From Blastobasis lacticolella (taxonomy: Eukaryota; Arthropoda; Insecta; Lepidoptera; Blastobasidae), in the NCBI GenBank assembly GCA_905147135.1, contig LR990041.1:15437907-15501906 (forward strand): a DNA stretch of 64,000 nucleotides. The letters run 5' to 3'. The translations under genes and the position numbers were made by a program. Below the pieces are notes generated by a model. It had not been told where the DNA came from, ran no database searches, and was given only the letters and a program-made list of their open reading frames with translations. Below, piece by piece: positions 35,102 through 47,320 of this stretch. Each line of letters starts with the position of its first letter. Position 1 is the first letter of the stretch.

Positions 35102-35752
35102 GGGTACGAATCCCGCTCCGGCCATGTGACTGTTTTCTGAGTTATGTACATTAGTTGAATACTAACCGATGCTCTTACGGTGAGGGAAAACATCGTGATG
35201 AAACCTGCACATTCAGGCGACTGGATGTGTAACTATGATCCAATCTGGTCAGGTTCCCCTGGTAGGAGGGTCATGCAGGTCAGACGGCAGTTACTCCACT
35301 GTAATTACCTGACCTGCCAAATCCTGGATCATGGTAGAGAGGTAGGGCATAGCGGGGTATCTCGTTCGAATTGGAGCCGCCCGACTGGGGAAGTACCTCC
35401 ACCTTACAGAATATCGCAGCTAAATAATACTCCTTTAAATAGTATTGTGTTTCTGCCGGTGAGTAAGGTTTCCAGTGCTCCATGGGGTGGGGATTTGGGG
35501 AACCGTGGCTTTGGCAGTGGAGTGGCATTTGCTTTTTGCTGCCAAAGCAACGTGTTATAGAGGTGGGCAACGCATTAGCGATACTCTTGGTGTTGCTAAT
35601 GTCTATAGGCAGTGGTGACCACTTTCTATCAGGTGGCCCGCTTGCCTGTTTGCCTACCGTATGACATAAAAAAAAAAAAATGGTCAAGGCGGACCCCGGA
35701 CCTTCGTGCGCGAGAGCACAACCGGGACATTAACGCCAAGATGATGATTATT
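35102..35752 (+). repeat. SINE (family T), truncated in its tRNA head, carrying a nested LINE fragment
   Basis: Begins at the B-box (GGGTACGAATCCCGCTCCGG), so it is 5'-truncated, then follows the family body: GATGCTCTTACGGTGAGGG, CATCGTGATGAAACCTGC, AATTACCTGACCTGCCAAAT. At 35335 the body is broken by a LINE 3' fragment and resumes at 35681 with TGGTCAAGGCGGACCCCGG through ACAACCGGGACATTAACGCC to a GATGATTATT tail. Perfect 17-bp duplications flank the whole. Confidence 0.9.
35336..35680 (+). repeat. LINE 3'-end fragment nested in the SINE
   Basis: Non-coding 3' part of a LINE ending ATCAGGTGGCCCGCTTGCCT, TGCCTACCGTATGACATA and 13 A. The SINE word ATGGT is present on both sides (35331-35335 and 35680-35684), a short target duplication. 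Inside, 35480-35550 is unlike other copies of the tail and may be a further small insertion. Confidence 0.75.
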
Positions 35753-35924
35753 ATTGAATGAGTAAGAACAAAAAAACTGTTCGTAAACTCCAATAATCAC
35801 ACAATAATTACTATTTACCCCTTTACTAAACAGGCCACTTGAAACCTATTCACATCAAAACATCTCTTACATAGAGACGAGTTTTTGTACCGGTGAGTGT
35901 ATTACAGTTAATACATTTTTATTT

Positions 35925-36225
35925 TAACCCCGAAACGAAAAAAGAGGGATGTGTATATCGGTGTATCTGTGTGTCTACTGTGGCATCGTAGCTTTCGAAT
36001 AGATGTAACGATTTTGATGCAGTTTTATTTGAAATTCAGATTAATCATGATAATTTTTAGCTTTATTTTATTAAAATCGATTCTGTAGTTTAGAAAATAT
36101 TTGAGTTTAAGTAAACTTGATGCGGGGTTTTTCAAAATGTTTCTGTCCATTAGGCTATACAAAATTATTTCGCATGGGTTATCCTTGATGAAAAAGTCAG
36201 ATAACCCCCGATAAAAAGTAGTCAA
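35925..36225 (+). repeat. Dispersed repeat E, copy 1
   Basis: AACCCCGAAACGAAAAAAGA, TGTATCTGTGTGTCTACTGT, GGCATCGTAGCTTTCGAATA and CGATTTTGATGCAGTTTTAT, then AATCGATTCTGTAGTTTAGA. The same order of phrases recurs at 47046-47320. Confidence 0.6.
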
Positions 36226-36884
36226 GAAAAAGACAGATGCTAAAAGTTGGTACTTGAAAACTATTTAGAGAAATTTCTTTGCGAAACCTACTTCAATTGT
36301 CTGCGATTTAACTTATTGAGGAATTATTTGGAAAACTTAAAGCAACAAAAAGACTACTAATAAGGATATTCAAGAGCTATTCAGTTTTTGCTTATAGCAA
36401 TAGCATTTTAAATTATGGATAACAATTTTCACGAAAGAAAAGAATACAAAAAATAAATTAAAACACTTATAATTATTAACTACTATAATATTTAGATTAT
36501 GTCGACTTCGGTCTAGGATACATTCAGTGGCACAATGAATTGTGAAATGGATATTGAAGTATTATTGATACTCAGGTGAGCAAGTGTGTGAACCAAGCCC
36601 ATAAGCGAGGTATATCGCAATTGCAATGGCGCGCGGAAAATAAACAAAATTACCGAAATTAAATATTGGACGCGGCCGCGCGTGAGTGATTGAAATTTAA
36701 TTTGGGATTATTGAAAATGTTAAACTTCAACACGTTTAGTTACACCCGAATAGTTCGGTTCATAATATTGCACGAGTGAGTACCGTTGGATAAACATTTC
36801 CGGCGAGATTCGGGTGGAAAAACAATTACCTTCAACAGTACTTAATTTTTTTTATTCTACTCAATGACAATCGAGCAGACAGAC
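36226..36884. other. No recognisable feature
   Basis: AT-rich unique-looking DNA between repeats E and H. Confidence 0.4.
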
Positions 36885-37140
36885 ATAAAGGTAAGCGGTT
36901 ACTGTCGCTCATAACATCTACAATTCATGAATTTAAGTTGTAGGCGATAAAAATGCAGAAACGCAGGTGCGTCGTAACTGTGAGGACTAAGATGAAATGC
37001 CTCATGCCTGCAATTGCGCTGGCTACCTTATCCTTCAAACCGGAACACAACTGTCAAGCATTGTTGCTTGGCGGCAGAAATAGATACGGCGCCGCGGCGG
37101 TGGTACTCACCCAGGCGGACTCCTCAGGTTTGAGATTGTC
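36885..37140 (+). repeat. Dispersed repeat H, copy 2
   Basis: GTAAGCGGTTACTGTCGCTC, AAAAATGCAGAAACGCAGG, GAGGACTAAGATGAAATGCC, TGCAATTGCGCTGGCTACC, CAAACCGGAACACAACTG and GCATTGTTGCTTGGCGGCAG give the most complete H copy. The 70-codon open frame across it is incidental. Confidence 0.65.
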
Positions 37141-38442
37141 ATTTTGGTTCAGAACGAATACATGACTACAAAATCCTCTATGAAACAGAAACACGGTGCA
37201 GGTGGGGTGGCAAGTACTGCCGAGAGATAGCGACTACTGTCTTCTGAGTTCTGACTGTGAATTGCTCAAGACCTCGAAAGTTTCATTTAGTGTACGAGGG
37301 ACCCGCCCTTGCTTGGCACAATTGGTACAAAATATACTTATTACAATTTCCTCCATTGGTAACCATTGATTGAATATACTGTACTTTTGTACTGTACTGT
37401 AGTTTTGAGATTCGTTACTCATCATCATAGGGATCATCTAGGGGGCCCCACCACTAACTCAGGGGCCCAAACCGGTTGCGTTCTCGTGGTCCCCCTGCTG
37501 ACAGACCGACGAGGCTCTAGCGAATTAGCTTTTTCCTAACGGGATGTGCGGATCATGTCAGTCGCCGTATGTAAAAAGTCAAAACACCACAATTTTCTTG
37601 GATTCTGGTGGAAACCGCTTAGAGTAAATCTGAAAGGGCTTTACTAGTAGAAGAGCGGATTCTGGCTGGCGGATTTACCGCCAGCCACTGAGCCGGACCA
37701 TACCGCTCAGATGAGGAGTTATGAGATCATCTTGTTTATGTTGACTGACATGCTGCCTCCACCGCAGCATTTTAATTTGTAGAATGTATGTATTTTTTTA
37801 AGAGACCACCGTCCTTCAGGACATCTGCAACTTATGCGGCCTTCGGCAGTTGTCTTTAAATATATATAATATTCTTTCCCGCTAATTATTTTGGAACACA
37901 ATACTTCGCTTAGTTTGTGCCCTGATAACGGTGCGTAACAAACACACCTACTTTTTTCGTTTTGTTTTGATAAACCTTTTAACGATTTTCAAAACGGAAA
38001 CAAAAGCAGGTCACCATTAAAAGAATCGGAGTAGTCCATTATAGATACGTCAAACGATGTCAAACACACACAGGCCCGCATATACGTAATGTCGGATGGT
38101 CCCCTTGTACATTCCATTTTTCGAATGTCAAAAATACGGGGCGATATTTCAAAAAGCGCTAACAAATTCGTGAGATAAGAAGTTGGGCCGAGTGTTTCAT
38201 TCGAGTTGTTATCAGTTGGCGGTCTGGCCGACGCACCCGGCGCATAAATCGTGCGAATCACTCGCGCGGATCTATCTTTGCATTGGTTATTGGCGGCTAG
38301 TTTGTTTCCAAAGTGAATTTCGAGAAAGAGTCAACAGTTTTTGAGGTTTAAACTCATTTCGAGGTAGAATAGAGTTATTAAAAGTTGATATTTCATTGCG
38401 ATGAGAAGGAAACATTACATTAATATCGACATACCCACTACA
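37141..38442. other. No gene; possible decayed repeats
   Basis: GGGGCCCCACCACTAACTC and nearby text at 37440-37560 have the look of a decayed repeat, but no second copy is in the window. The stem-loop at 37653-37708 lies here. Confidence 0.35.
37653..37708. repeat. GC-rich stem-loop
   Basis: GGCTGGCGG (37664-37672) pairs perfectly with CCGCCAGCC (37678-37686) around ATTTA. An outer GAGCGG/CCGCTC pair could close a larger structure. It may be a terminal hairpin of a decayed transposon, but no end motif or second copy is visible. Confidence 0.5.
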
Positions 38443-38700
38443 CTGGCCGTGTGGTGTCCGGCAGAGTAGAATAGCGCCAACCCCTTACACTCTTGGGTGT
38501 CGTACAACGCGACTAATGTTTTCGAAGCAAAAGATCGAGTTTCCGTGCTGGATAATGGGCAGCAGCGTTTTCCATTGTTACAATTACAACACTGCGATCA
38601 ACAACCCGCCTGCCAAGCGGATTATGGCAATAATCTCCCCTTTCGTGGAAGAGGCCCTAAGTCCTGCAGTGAACTGCTACAGGCTAGACGCACTAGATTG
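38443..38700 (+). repeat. Dispersed repeat C, long copy
   Basis: GGCCGTGTGGTGTCCGGCAG, AGTAGAATAGCGCCAACCCC, ACACTCTTGGGTGTCGTACA, ATGGGCAGCAGCGTTTTCCA and GTCCTGCAGTGAACTGCTAC match the 53.5-kb copy almost throughout. The open frames over it have no protein similarity I recognise. Confidence 0.7.
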
Positions 38701-39954
38701 TTCGATCAAGCGGACGCAACTACGGACCAAAATTCTAAAATGAAATACGTCCTATAATATAAAAAATAACGCTCTAATAAAACTTACAATGCAATCTCCA
38801 AATAGAATACTGAAAAAAATAATGTAAAGAGTAAGGAACCATTCCCTTGAACTTTTACTTACCCTAAGGAGTCTGTGTAAATGTTTTAAGATCGTTTCTT
38901 AGAGCTTAAAATAATAAAGATTTCGTAGATTACGAAGCCGGCTCTTTTCGGTATAATTAATGTTATATCTCGAATATTAGCTTTTCAATTAGCTGTCTTT
39001 TAGTACCATGGAACGGCTTCTGTTGTTACAGAGTCGGGACAGGCACGGAATCAGGCAGTGACTGTGGCCCAATTTATGCAAAATACACTAATTATCTTTA
39101 TTTTTGATGTTCTGTTTGTGATAATTGTACAAGTTGTATTGATTATTGTATTGATAATTGTGATCGTTGTGACATAATATCTGCAAATTTTTGACCCTTT
39201 ACTTTGTTGACATTATAAAGAGGGTCAGCTGCTATATATAGGATAACCGTGTGTACGTCACATGCTTCGTGACTACATGCATAGACTTAATGACTACATG
39301 TGTAACTATCTATGATGGGGTCTTCAGTTGACCACATACAAGATACGATTTCAAGCGCTGTATATTTAAAAAGTCGTACTGACTGAGGTAAGACCTTATC
39401 CGAGGTACAGCACCTTTCCCAATATGTTTTTGTAAGAAGTAATACATAATATTATGTACATAATAATACATACAAAGATGAATATGCCACGATATTTCGT
39501 TACTCACTTGTAAGCATTCTGTAACTGGAAACCTCCGTATCAATTAATTTGGACAGAAATCATTTTTGAGATGTGATGTGTTTTTTTTGTGGTTGTAAAA
39601 AAACGCTTGACATATGGCTATATTTTTGTGCTCTGGGATCCTTTTCAAAATTGGTCTTAACTTGTAATATCATATTGGAACGCGCACTATTGTATTACTA
39701 ACAAATGAAAGCATTCTAATATTTTAAACTGTTAATTATTATGAGTTAACATTTGCATGGTACGGACCCCTAGATTCGTACTCGTTTAGAAGGAGGGGTT
39801 AATTCTTTCCCGCTACACCTGTAGGTAAAAGGAGATAGTTAATTAAATCTGATCCCATGAGATGCCGCGGGCGGCGTACAACCTAACGCGGAATGAAATT
39901 CAAAATGCGAGGGCATTGTTTGAGTAGGCGAAATAAGGAATTATTTAGATCCTT
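38701..39954. other. No recognisable feature
   Basis: AT-rich. A short imperfect repetition of TGACTACATG occurs near 39270-39300. Confidence 0.4.
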
Positions 39955-40250
39955 TTTACCCGACTGCCAAGGGAGGGTTATGTTTTTCGTATCTTGTATG
40001 TATGTACGAGTTTGTTCGCAAACTTTATAACCTCATATCTTCCAAACGGCTGGATGGATTGCGACAGTTAAGGTATTGTTAGATTCGTTTCAAAAATCCA
40101 AGTGTCCTTCGAAAGGTGTTTAAAAAAACCCAAATGGCGTACTTTGGGCGCCATACGGTGAAGTTAAAAAAAATATTTGTGTTTTGCGAATTGCATTCGC
40201 TACGGATTGCAAGTTTTTGTAGTATTGGGTACTTACCCATAAATTTACAC
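39955..40250 (+). repeat. Dispersed-repeat fragment (CCCGACTGCCAAGGGAGGG type)
   Basis: TTTACCCGACTGCCAAGGG, AGGGTTATGTTTTTCGTATC, TGTATGTATGTACGAGTTTG and TTCCAAACGGCTGGATGG are phrases of a widespread lepidopteran repeat, recognised from memory. Only one copy occurs here. Confidence 0.45.
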
Positions 40251-43200
40251 GTATAAAATATGTATATACTAATTTCTTTTATGTGAAAGGAAATGATATC
40301 TATCTATCTAAAGGAAAACAGATTCGACTTTTATACGAAATATTCAATCCAATGTAAAGAAAAGTCAAATTGCCTATTTGGCCGGCGTCAGATTTTTTGT
40401 AAGACCTACATTAAGTAATTACATTTACTTACTTGCCTACAACCGTACCAGCAGATTAAATAACAGGGACTTCTTAACCGTGGCTTTTAATAATTCAATC
40501 CAACGCCGGGAGTTATTGAACGGGCTCACCACCGATTTAGGGAAGAACAGATAAAAAGAGATGTCGATAATAGAAATGAGGTAGATAAAAACCTTACGCG
40601 GCAATTTTTATGAGTTACCGGGTAAAAGGCGTGGAAGTTCCATTGCTTTACGGGTTTTATTACCCACTAGCTTTTACTACCGGTTTCACTCGAAATGTAT
40701 ACCTGTGCCCATAGAAAATTTCTTTGCTGTTCAATGATTTCACATTTATAATATATTTTGTCTTACCTTTACTGTTTCTATAGTAGGTAATACTCGTAAA
40801 CGTGATTATGTAATGACTTTGTTTACGTGTATCGACGTAATACATTCATATAAATTTTCATAATTTTAACATTGCTGCCCTTGTAAATGTGTTTCTGTAA
40901 CCAACTTCACTTAGTTGCTTTATGTTACACCAATATGTACAACTCAATAGTGACATTATTATTTTTTGAGTAATTAGTTGAACACTAACCGATGCTCTTA
41001 CATTATCTACTTTTAATCGAAAATCATGAAGCTACGATGCTCGAAACTGCGATAAGCTTACTTAGGTAAGCATGCTACACCATTGCCCGCGTCATTATCC
41101 ACGATCGGCTGAGACAACGGATAAGTGCTTGCCTTTACTATTAAAATCTTCGACAATCGATTTGATCGACTAACACATTCGTAGAGCACCCAACGACACG
41201 TAGCATATCGTAGTAGTAGCTTACATTAATTTAATAAATTAGCGTTCTTTATATGAATTAGATATTACTGAATGGACAATTATTACAAAGGAAAGCACTG
41301 AATTTATAGATCTGGAAGAGATATAAAAATCATTCAATTTAACAGTGGAACTTTGGACAACAGCTAGTATTTCTTCTTTAAGATAATATGGTTAAGCTGC
41401 TAAGTTCCTCGTCCCGCTGGTGTAGCAAAAACAAATTTCATTTTTAGGCAACCTATAGTCAACATCGTTCGTTAAACCGATTCCATTGTACCACAAATCA
41501 CCGTTCATTGCTTGCCAGTTCCCAGTGCTGGCAACACAGTGTTGGATTGTGCGTAAACCTGTCTGGCAATCTCCGGCAACAGTTTAAACCGGTCGCCTCA
41601 TTGTTACTGTGTCGCACCACCGTTCCGGGTGTAACTCGATTGTAAAACAAAAGACGGTCTAGCACCTACCGCCCCCTCTCCCCGCACCTCTCTGCGAACT
41701 CTAAACAAACTTTGGCAAAGCGACAGTCTTTTGTCTTAAACAAGAAGTCGATTCGTGTACTCGCTAAAAAGCGAATTAGTAATTTAGGCGATGCGGATTC
41801 GCGGGCTTAGAATCGCGACATTTGTTTGTTTCCAGTATAGCTCTCAAATTGACGAATTCAATATCGTCTATCGTGTAAGTACCTACTTGTTTTAAGAAGA
41901 GTACGAAATCATAACATAACCAAATTTTAAATGGTTCGCCTGTAACTAGTTGTGTATTAGATATGGGTACCAAATTATATTATGAAGGTCAGCGAACTAG
42001 ACCTTTGCGAGGTATCCGAAGCGAAAGGGGTACACTATACGAGCGGCCGTGCTGACCCGTCGTTGACCTGGCGTCCCCATGGCCCCACTATTGCCATTTA
42101 AAGTTCCCAATCCTGAACCAGAATCCCTTTTTGATCCTTTAGAATCCCTTTTAGGGTATTAGGATGATTGTCTTGAGTTTATAACGTTTATAGATTCCAA
42201 AGGCCTTCGTTATCACAACTCCAGTTGTAAATACGATTTGTTTCTTGCCAAGGAAGAGTTAAAAGGAAAATGTTATATTTTCTTAGTTCCCTTTTAAAAT
42301 GCTGCCATTAAAATGAATACAAAATAAAAACGAACTGCGTTTTTGTCTATGACAGTGACATTAGTTCAATTTAGATTTTCAATACTTAAATAGCGGAAGA
42401 ATTTTATTTCAATAATTACGAGACACGATATTGTGTCTTGTTTATAGAATTTTATAGTGAAAAAGCCTTGGATATTTATAGATAGATATTTATATATAAG
42501 TATACATTATAAATTAGTATTCTATTCTAAATTTTATTCCCGTTTAAAATAATTACAAGCTACTATTACCCTTTAATAGTAGCTCTAAAAGAGAGCCAAC
42601 AAAAGGCAGACGATTGAAATATTAATTTCCGACCTTGCAATTAAACGATTGAAGATAAATAGCTACGTCAATCACTGTGAAATTGGCTACCTACTTATTA
42701 CGCAGCAACAAAGTCCAACACAAAATAAAACGATAGAACCCCCTTTCTTGTCTTTAGAGATAATGGTTTCAATTTCAAAGTAATAGGTCTACCATAGACT
42801 AGATAACGGATAGAGGCGTCAGGCGAGCGGGCGCGTGATAACACTCACGTTTACCGGTCACGCGATTGCTTTCCTCCTGCCTTCAAGTTACTGCAGCCTA
42901 TGCTAAGCATATGACCTAACGTATTTGATTTTTAACGTTCACGCTTGTGAACGAAGCTGTTGCAATATGCGTCCTTCTAAACGGGCAACCATGTACCAAC
43001 GGGCTATTTATTATTATTGTTTAATGTATCGATCGTACCCTGTCTCGCATGATAAGTATTTAGTCGTCGGTGGTCGCAATGGACTAATAAGGTACGTCGA
43101 TTAACAAGGCTTCGGCGGCTTTACGAATTTCCGTTACGAGACTCACGATCATGTAAGCTGCTCGTCAGCTACGCGACTCCAGCGCAGTTTTTAAGCCGGC

Positions 43201-46200
43201 CTACGAGCCGTTGCAATGGCTTGGATGGAGATCGTAAGCAAGTATTTCGGATTACCTATATAGAAGTTTTAACTGCCAACGAATATGTCTTGCTACTTTT
43301 ATATATGTTTTACGTAGATATAATGCCATGGTCCTCGATATACGGTTGGAGTAATTCCTGATTATCAAGTTACGTTCGATTAAAATCGAATGGCTGCAGA
43401 AAAATCGTGTTTAAATCATGGATTTTAAGTAGAAAACTTTAATACGCATTACGGAGGCCTATTAACGAATATAATTCCGAATATTGTCTTCTTTACGTTT
43501 TAACCCACTAACATCACGCACCAGAAGAAATAATAAAAAAAAATAATCCATTCGCTGAACTGAACACTTAACCCAGCCATCACGCACCGAACGACCAATA
43601 ACGGAACTCGGCGAAACCGTTTAATCGCGTTTAATATTTAACCGGTGCATAAAGCCGGTTTCGCACGTCCTTACGGCCGGTTCGCGCGGTTTATACACAG
43701 TTTGCAACCACCTCCGCGCCTTATGAGGGCACTGAAAAGATACGGCCCGTCGCCCAGACACCCGCTGAATACGAATGCGGAGACAATTGACCGTTTACAG
43801 ACGGCGTTCGCATGTTCGCTCTTTATGATCGCTGTGTACTTGGTGGTAATGAGGGGGGAGCGGCCCCGCCGCTTTTGACGACGGCGCGCCAGCGCCCGGC
43901 CAAATTGTATCGCGCGCGTGGGTGAAAACTACGCACATTTTTTTGGGAGACAGTGCGGTAATTTGCTTATGCGAATCAGCAATGTGAGACGGAGGAGCAA
44001 AGAGATCCTAGCAGATTATAGTTTTAGTCTATAGAGCGAATGGTGATCAGAGATGTAAGGCAATTTTGTCCGTGGTACCATTGAAAGGTATTAGATTTTT
44101 TAAAATTTTATTCGAAATATTGTAACATTTAAATAATAAGTAATAACAAAATATTTATTTCACATAAAATATTTTAACTGCATGGTCTACAATTCAAGAC
44201 ATCTTCAGAGCATACAGACAAAGTTGGTAAAATACCTATGCCTAGGATTGTTTTCCCTCGAAAAGATTTTAACAATACAAATGATCGCGCTCCTCAAGAC
44301 CCGACCGACTCAGTCGCGTCGCGGGACGAACAAAGACGGAGAAGGAATCTCCGACACATAACGATCAAAGAGCAAAGTTTCCTATCCCATACAATTAATT
44401 GATTGTTCCTTCAACGAAAAGGCGCAGAACAAAAAAGGACCCTCCAAATCTATACCTCGGCACGACAGTCTAACCATCCCGGACAATTAACCGGTCGACT
44501 GCGCCCTTATCTCCTCTACCAGCCCTCTAATACCGAACTACCCCCATTACAGACATCGACAAGAAATAGGTCACCGGCCGAGCCTTTATTAACGCTTATT
44601 GTTCTTGTTATGCCCCTATTGATTATTGGTCCAGGGTCTTACGACGCTCGTACGTTAGGTTTTGGCGTATCTCTTTTTTTCCCAATTTACTACGAGTCGA
44701 ATGTAAGCGGTGTGTAGTTGGAGCCAATGGCTCTCAGCTGAACTACCAATGTATTTTAGTGATACATCTCTACTTTGATCCCATCTAAAAATACTAAAGT
44801 GAAGAATTTCTACCGAATTATAACGCATACCTTTTAATCTCAAAGTCAATTATGTCACAATTCACGTTTGGTATCTACACTAACCGGCGTCTGTTCTTAT
44901 TATAGAAGTCAAGTCCTAAATATATCATCAAGATAATCAGATGAGCAACGGCCCGCATTTCATTTAGAATACGTGGGTAGATGACATTCGTGACATTGAC
45001 CGGCTTCATCGACTCCAGTTGGAGGTGACCCCACCAGGCTACTTCAGAAAGAAATAAGACCTATGTTGCCTATATACTAGACCAAGAATTTTATGAACCC
45101 TTTATCGCACGCCTAGGCTTGCAACGCCAACGTCTCGCATCGCGCGTATCAGTCGGATAGCGTAACGACGACGGGCCGCCATAGATAACGCCACTCGGAG
45201 TTACGTTACTGTTTAATTACTCACGATAAATACGAACTGTGCAGCGCCAGTTGGAAACTAACAGCGGCATTAGGGAGAACTTACATGGGTAGATTGCTAA
45301 AATTTGTTACATAAAATAAAATTGTTTGATATGGTTTTTAAGACTTTCGTGGTTATTCACTACACTTTCAGTCAACTTGAGACCTATGTGAAATATCGAG
45401 GTAACAAACCCAAAATTTTTGAGTCAGGTATGTGGTAGTTATATAAATCATATTTTGCAGCATTTTGTTATGAACTAGGTAAAACATTTCATCTGTTTTT
45501 GATTAGTAATGCTGTATGGTTTAATTGCATTGTAATAATTTATATTTAGTATAAAACGGATTAATCAGTAAGACCACATCAAGCCGGTAATTCATTTTAA
45601 ATCGCTGGTGTAGGTTATTTGCCATTATCAAATGGGATAAAGTACACAACTAGTTTAACCTTTGCAGAGTTTGGTAGAGGTTAAGTTCTCTATGTAATGC
45701 GAGCTCACTCGAAGTTATTACCCACTTGCAGCCCTTAACTTGTACTAGGTACGCAAGACACGCGATCCAACTATTTTTCACACCCTGGTGGTTATTTATA
45801 AGTTGAGTTTTGTAAATAAGAGCGGTGGAAGATTTTGACAGTTGAAAAAAGACGCTTGGGCGGGTGCTTAACATACAAAGCAGACAGATGAAAGAATGGT
45901 ATGCCTGAACAAACTTTTATTTCGTAAGTGTACTTTTTCAGATGTACCTTAAATTATAATAAAGTATGTGCATTATTATAGTTTATTAAGTTTTATTATC
46001 TTAAGATGTAAGTACCTAAAATTAATTTTATAGTGCATTAGTTTTTAAACTGTAAAACTGTTAAGTTTATGGAATAAATAAATAAATAGTAGACGAGGTA
46101 AGGTATCGCCCCTGCAGTATACTTATTCTTTTTTATGTAGAGGATTATCAGTTATCAGTTTTTAGTTCTTTTATCTAACTTCTAAGTTGGACGACATATA

Positions 46201-46611
46201 AAATTGTTCAATCAGCCAGCGCCATATGTGAGAGCTTGTTAATATGTACCTATAGCTTCCCCAATAGTTTCTGATTCGTGGGGCTGTAGGCCGACGGCGA
46301 CTTACCACACGATAACACGCACATATAGCACAGTGTAGCATATAGTGCAAATGACACTATAAGCAGCAGAAGGGTAAAACTATATTCTATTCTGTCGGGC
46401 GGCCCACGGCTATTCCCCGGACACTACACGGTCACATTTGATTTATAAGCCTTATAGCTAATTAGACTGTCTAGATAAGCCCCGTCTAGCTTAAGCTCTG
46501 TCAAACCGTACAATATGAAATAACACATACAGGCAGAAATTATTTTTTAATTTGTCGCAGGAAAAATTCTAAAACCGTGACGAATAATGCAACATTCTAA
46601 TGAATTTCAAT
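40251..46611. other. No gene recognised
   Basis: Mostly unique-looking. A stray SINE-T phrase AACCGATGCTCTTAC occurs at 40986-41000. A LINE- or SINE-like tail (GGAATAAATAAATAAATAG) lies at about 46072-46090. The hairpin at 42558 lies here. Frames up to 104 codons (44403-44717) have no domain. Confidence 0.4.
42558..42584. repeat. Short perfect hairpin
   Basis: AGCTACTATTA (42558-42568) and TAATAGTAGCT (42574-42584) form 11 pairs with a 5-base loop. No associated gene or terminator context. Confidence 0.6.
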
Positions 46612-46835
46612 TGACGACCTGAGTTGTTCAGTTGGTTAATATGCCACGCAGAGCTCCCGTATTAGATTCCCAGCTAGGCAAAAATTTAAATGATGATGTT
46701 TGAATTTTTGTTATGGGTCTGGGTGTTGTATGTAGATATGTATTTAAAAATATATATAAGTAGTAAACAATTTTCTGGCACCCATAACACAAGCTTTGCT
46801 TACTTTGGGGCTAGATGGCGCTGTGTGAATTGTCG
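46612..46835 (+). repeat. tRNA-Gly-derived SINE (family G), copy 3
   Basis: Head diverged (GAGTTGTTCAGTTGGTTAA; B-box degraded to TATTAGATTCCCAG), body well kept: TTATGGGTCTGGGTGTTGTA, CACCCATAACACAAGCTTTG and GGGGCTAGATGGCGCTGTG. The internal promoter is probably dead. Confidence 0.75.
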
Positions 46836-47045
46836 CAGCATATTCATTCAATTTAGTATAAAATGGGAGTTTAATTTCAAAATCATCCATATCCCACGGA
46901 GTGCAAGCCGTACTAACCGCGACGTGCGCCGGCGAACGCCGATCATTAGAGAAAAAGAAAGGCCACGAGTATTACGGAATTACTACGGGCCTGTGGTTCT
47001 GATGCTGTGGGCACACTGCCGGGGAATCAAAGTCGCAAATTTTGT

Positions 47046-47320
47046 TTTTAACCCCCACGAAAAACAAGAACTGTTGTAAGTTTGACGTGTGTATCTGTGG
47101 GTCTGTGGATCTGTGTGTGGGTAAGTCTGTAAGTGGCATGGTAGCTTCTGAACGGATGGACCCATTTCGATGCAGTTTTCTTTGTTGGAATGCCACTTTA
47201 ATTGAGGTGGTTCTTAGCTTTGTTTAATTAAACTCGGTTCAGTAGTTTAGGAAATATTGAAGTGTAGGTATGCTTGATTTGGATTATCGAGGTTTTTCGT
47301 CGGTAAGGTTATGTTAAGGG
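47046..47320 (+). repeat. Dispersed repeat E, copy 2
   Basis: AACCCCCACGAAAAACAAGA, GTGTGTATCTGTGGGTCTG, GGCATGGTAGCTTCTGAACG, CATTTCGATGCAGTTTTCTT and CTCGGTTCAGTAGTTTAGG parallel the copy at 35925. Open frames on both strands here are incidental. Confidence 0.6.

Noticed and set aside
44403..44717. 104-codon open frame
   Set aside because: No domain or repeat match; a long frame is expected by chance in a somewhat GC-richer patch.
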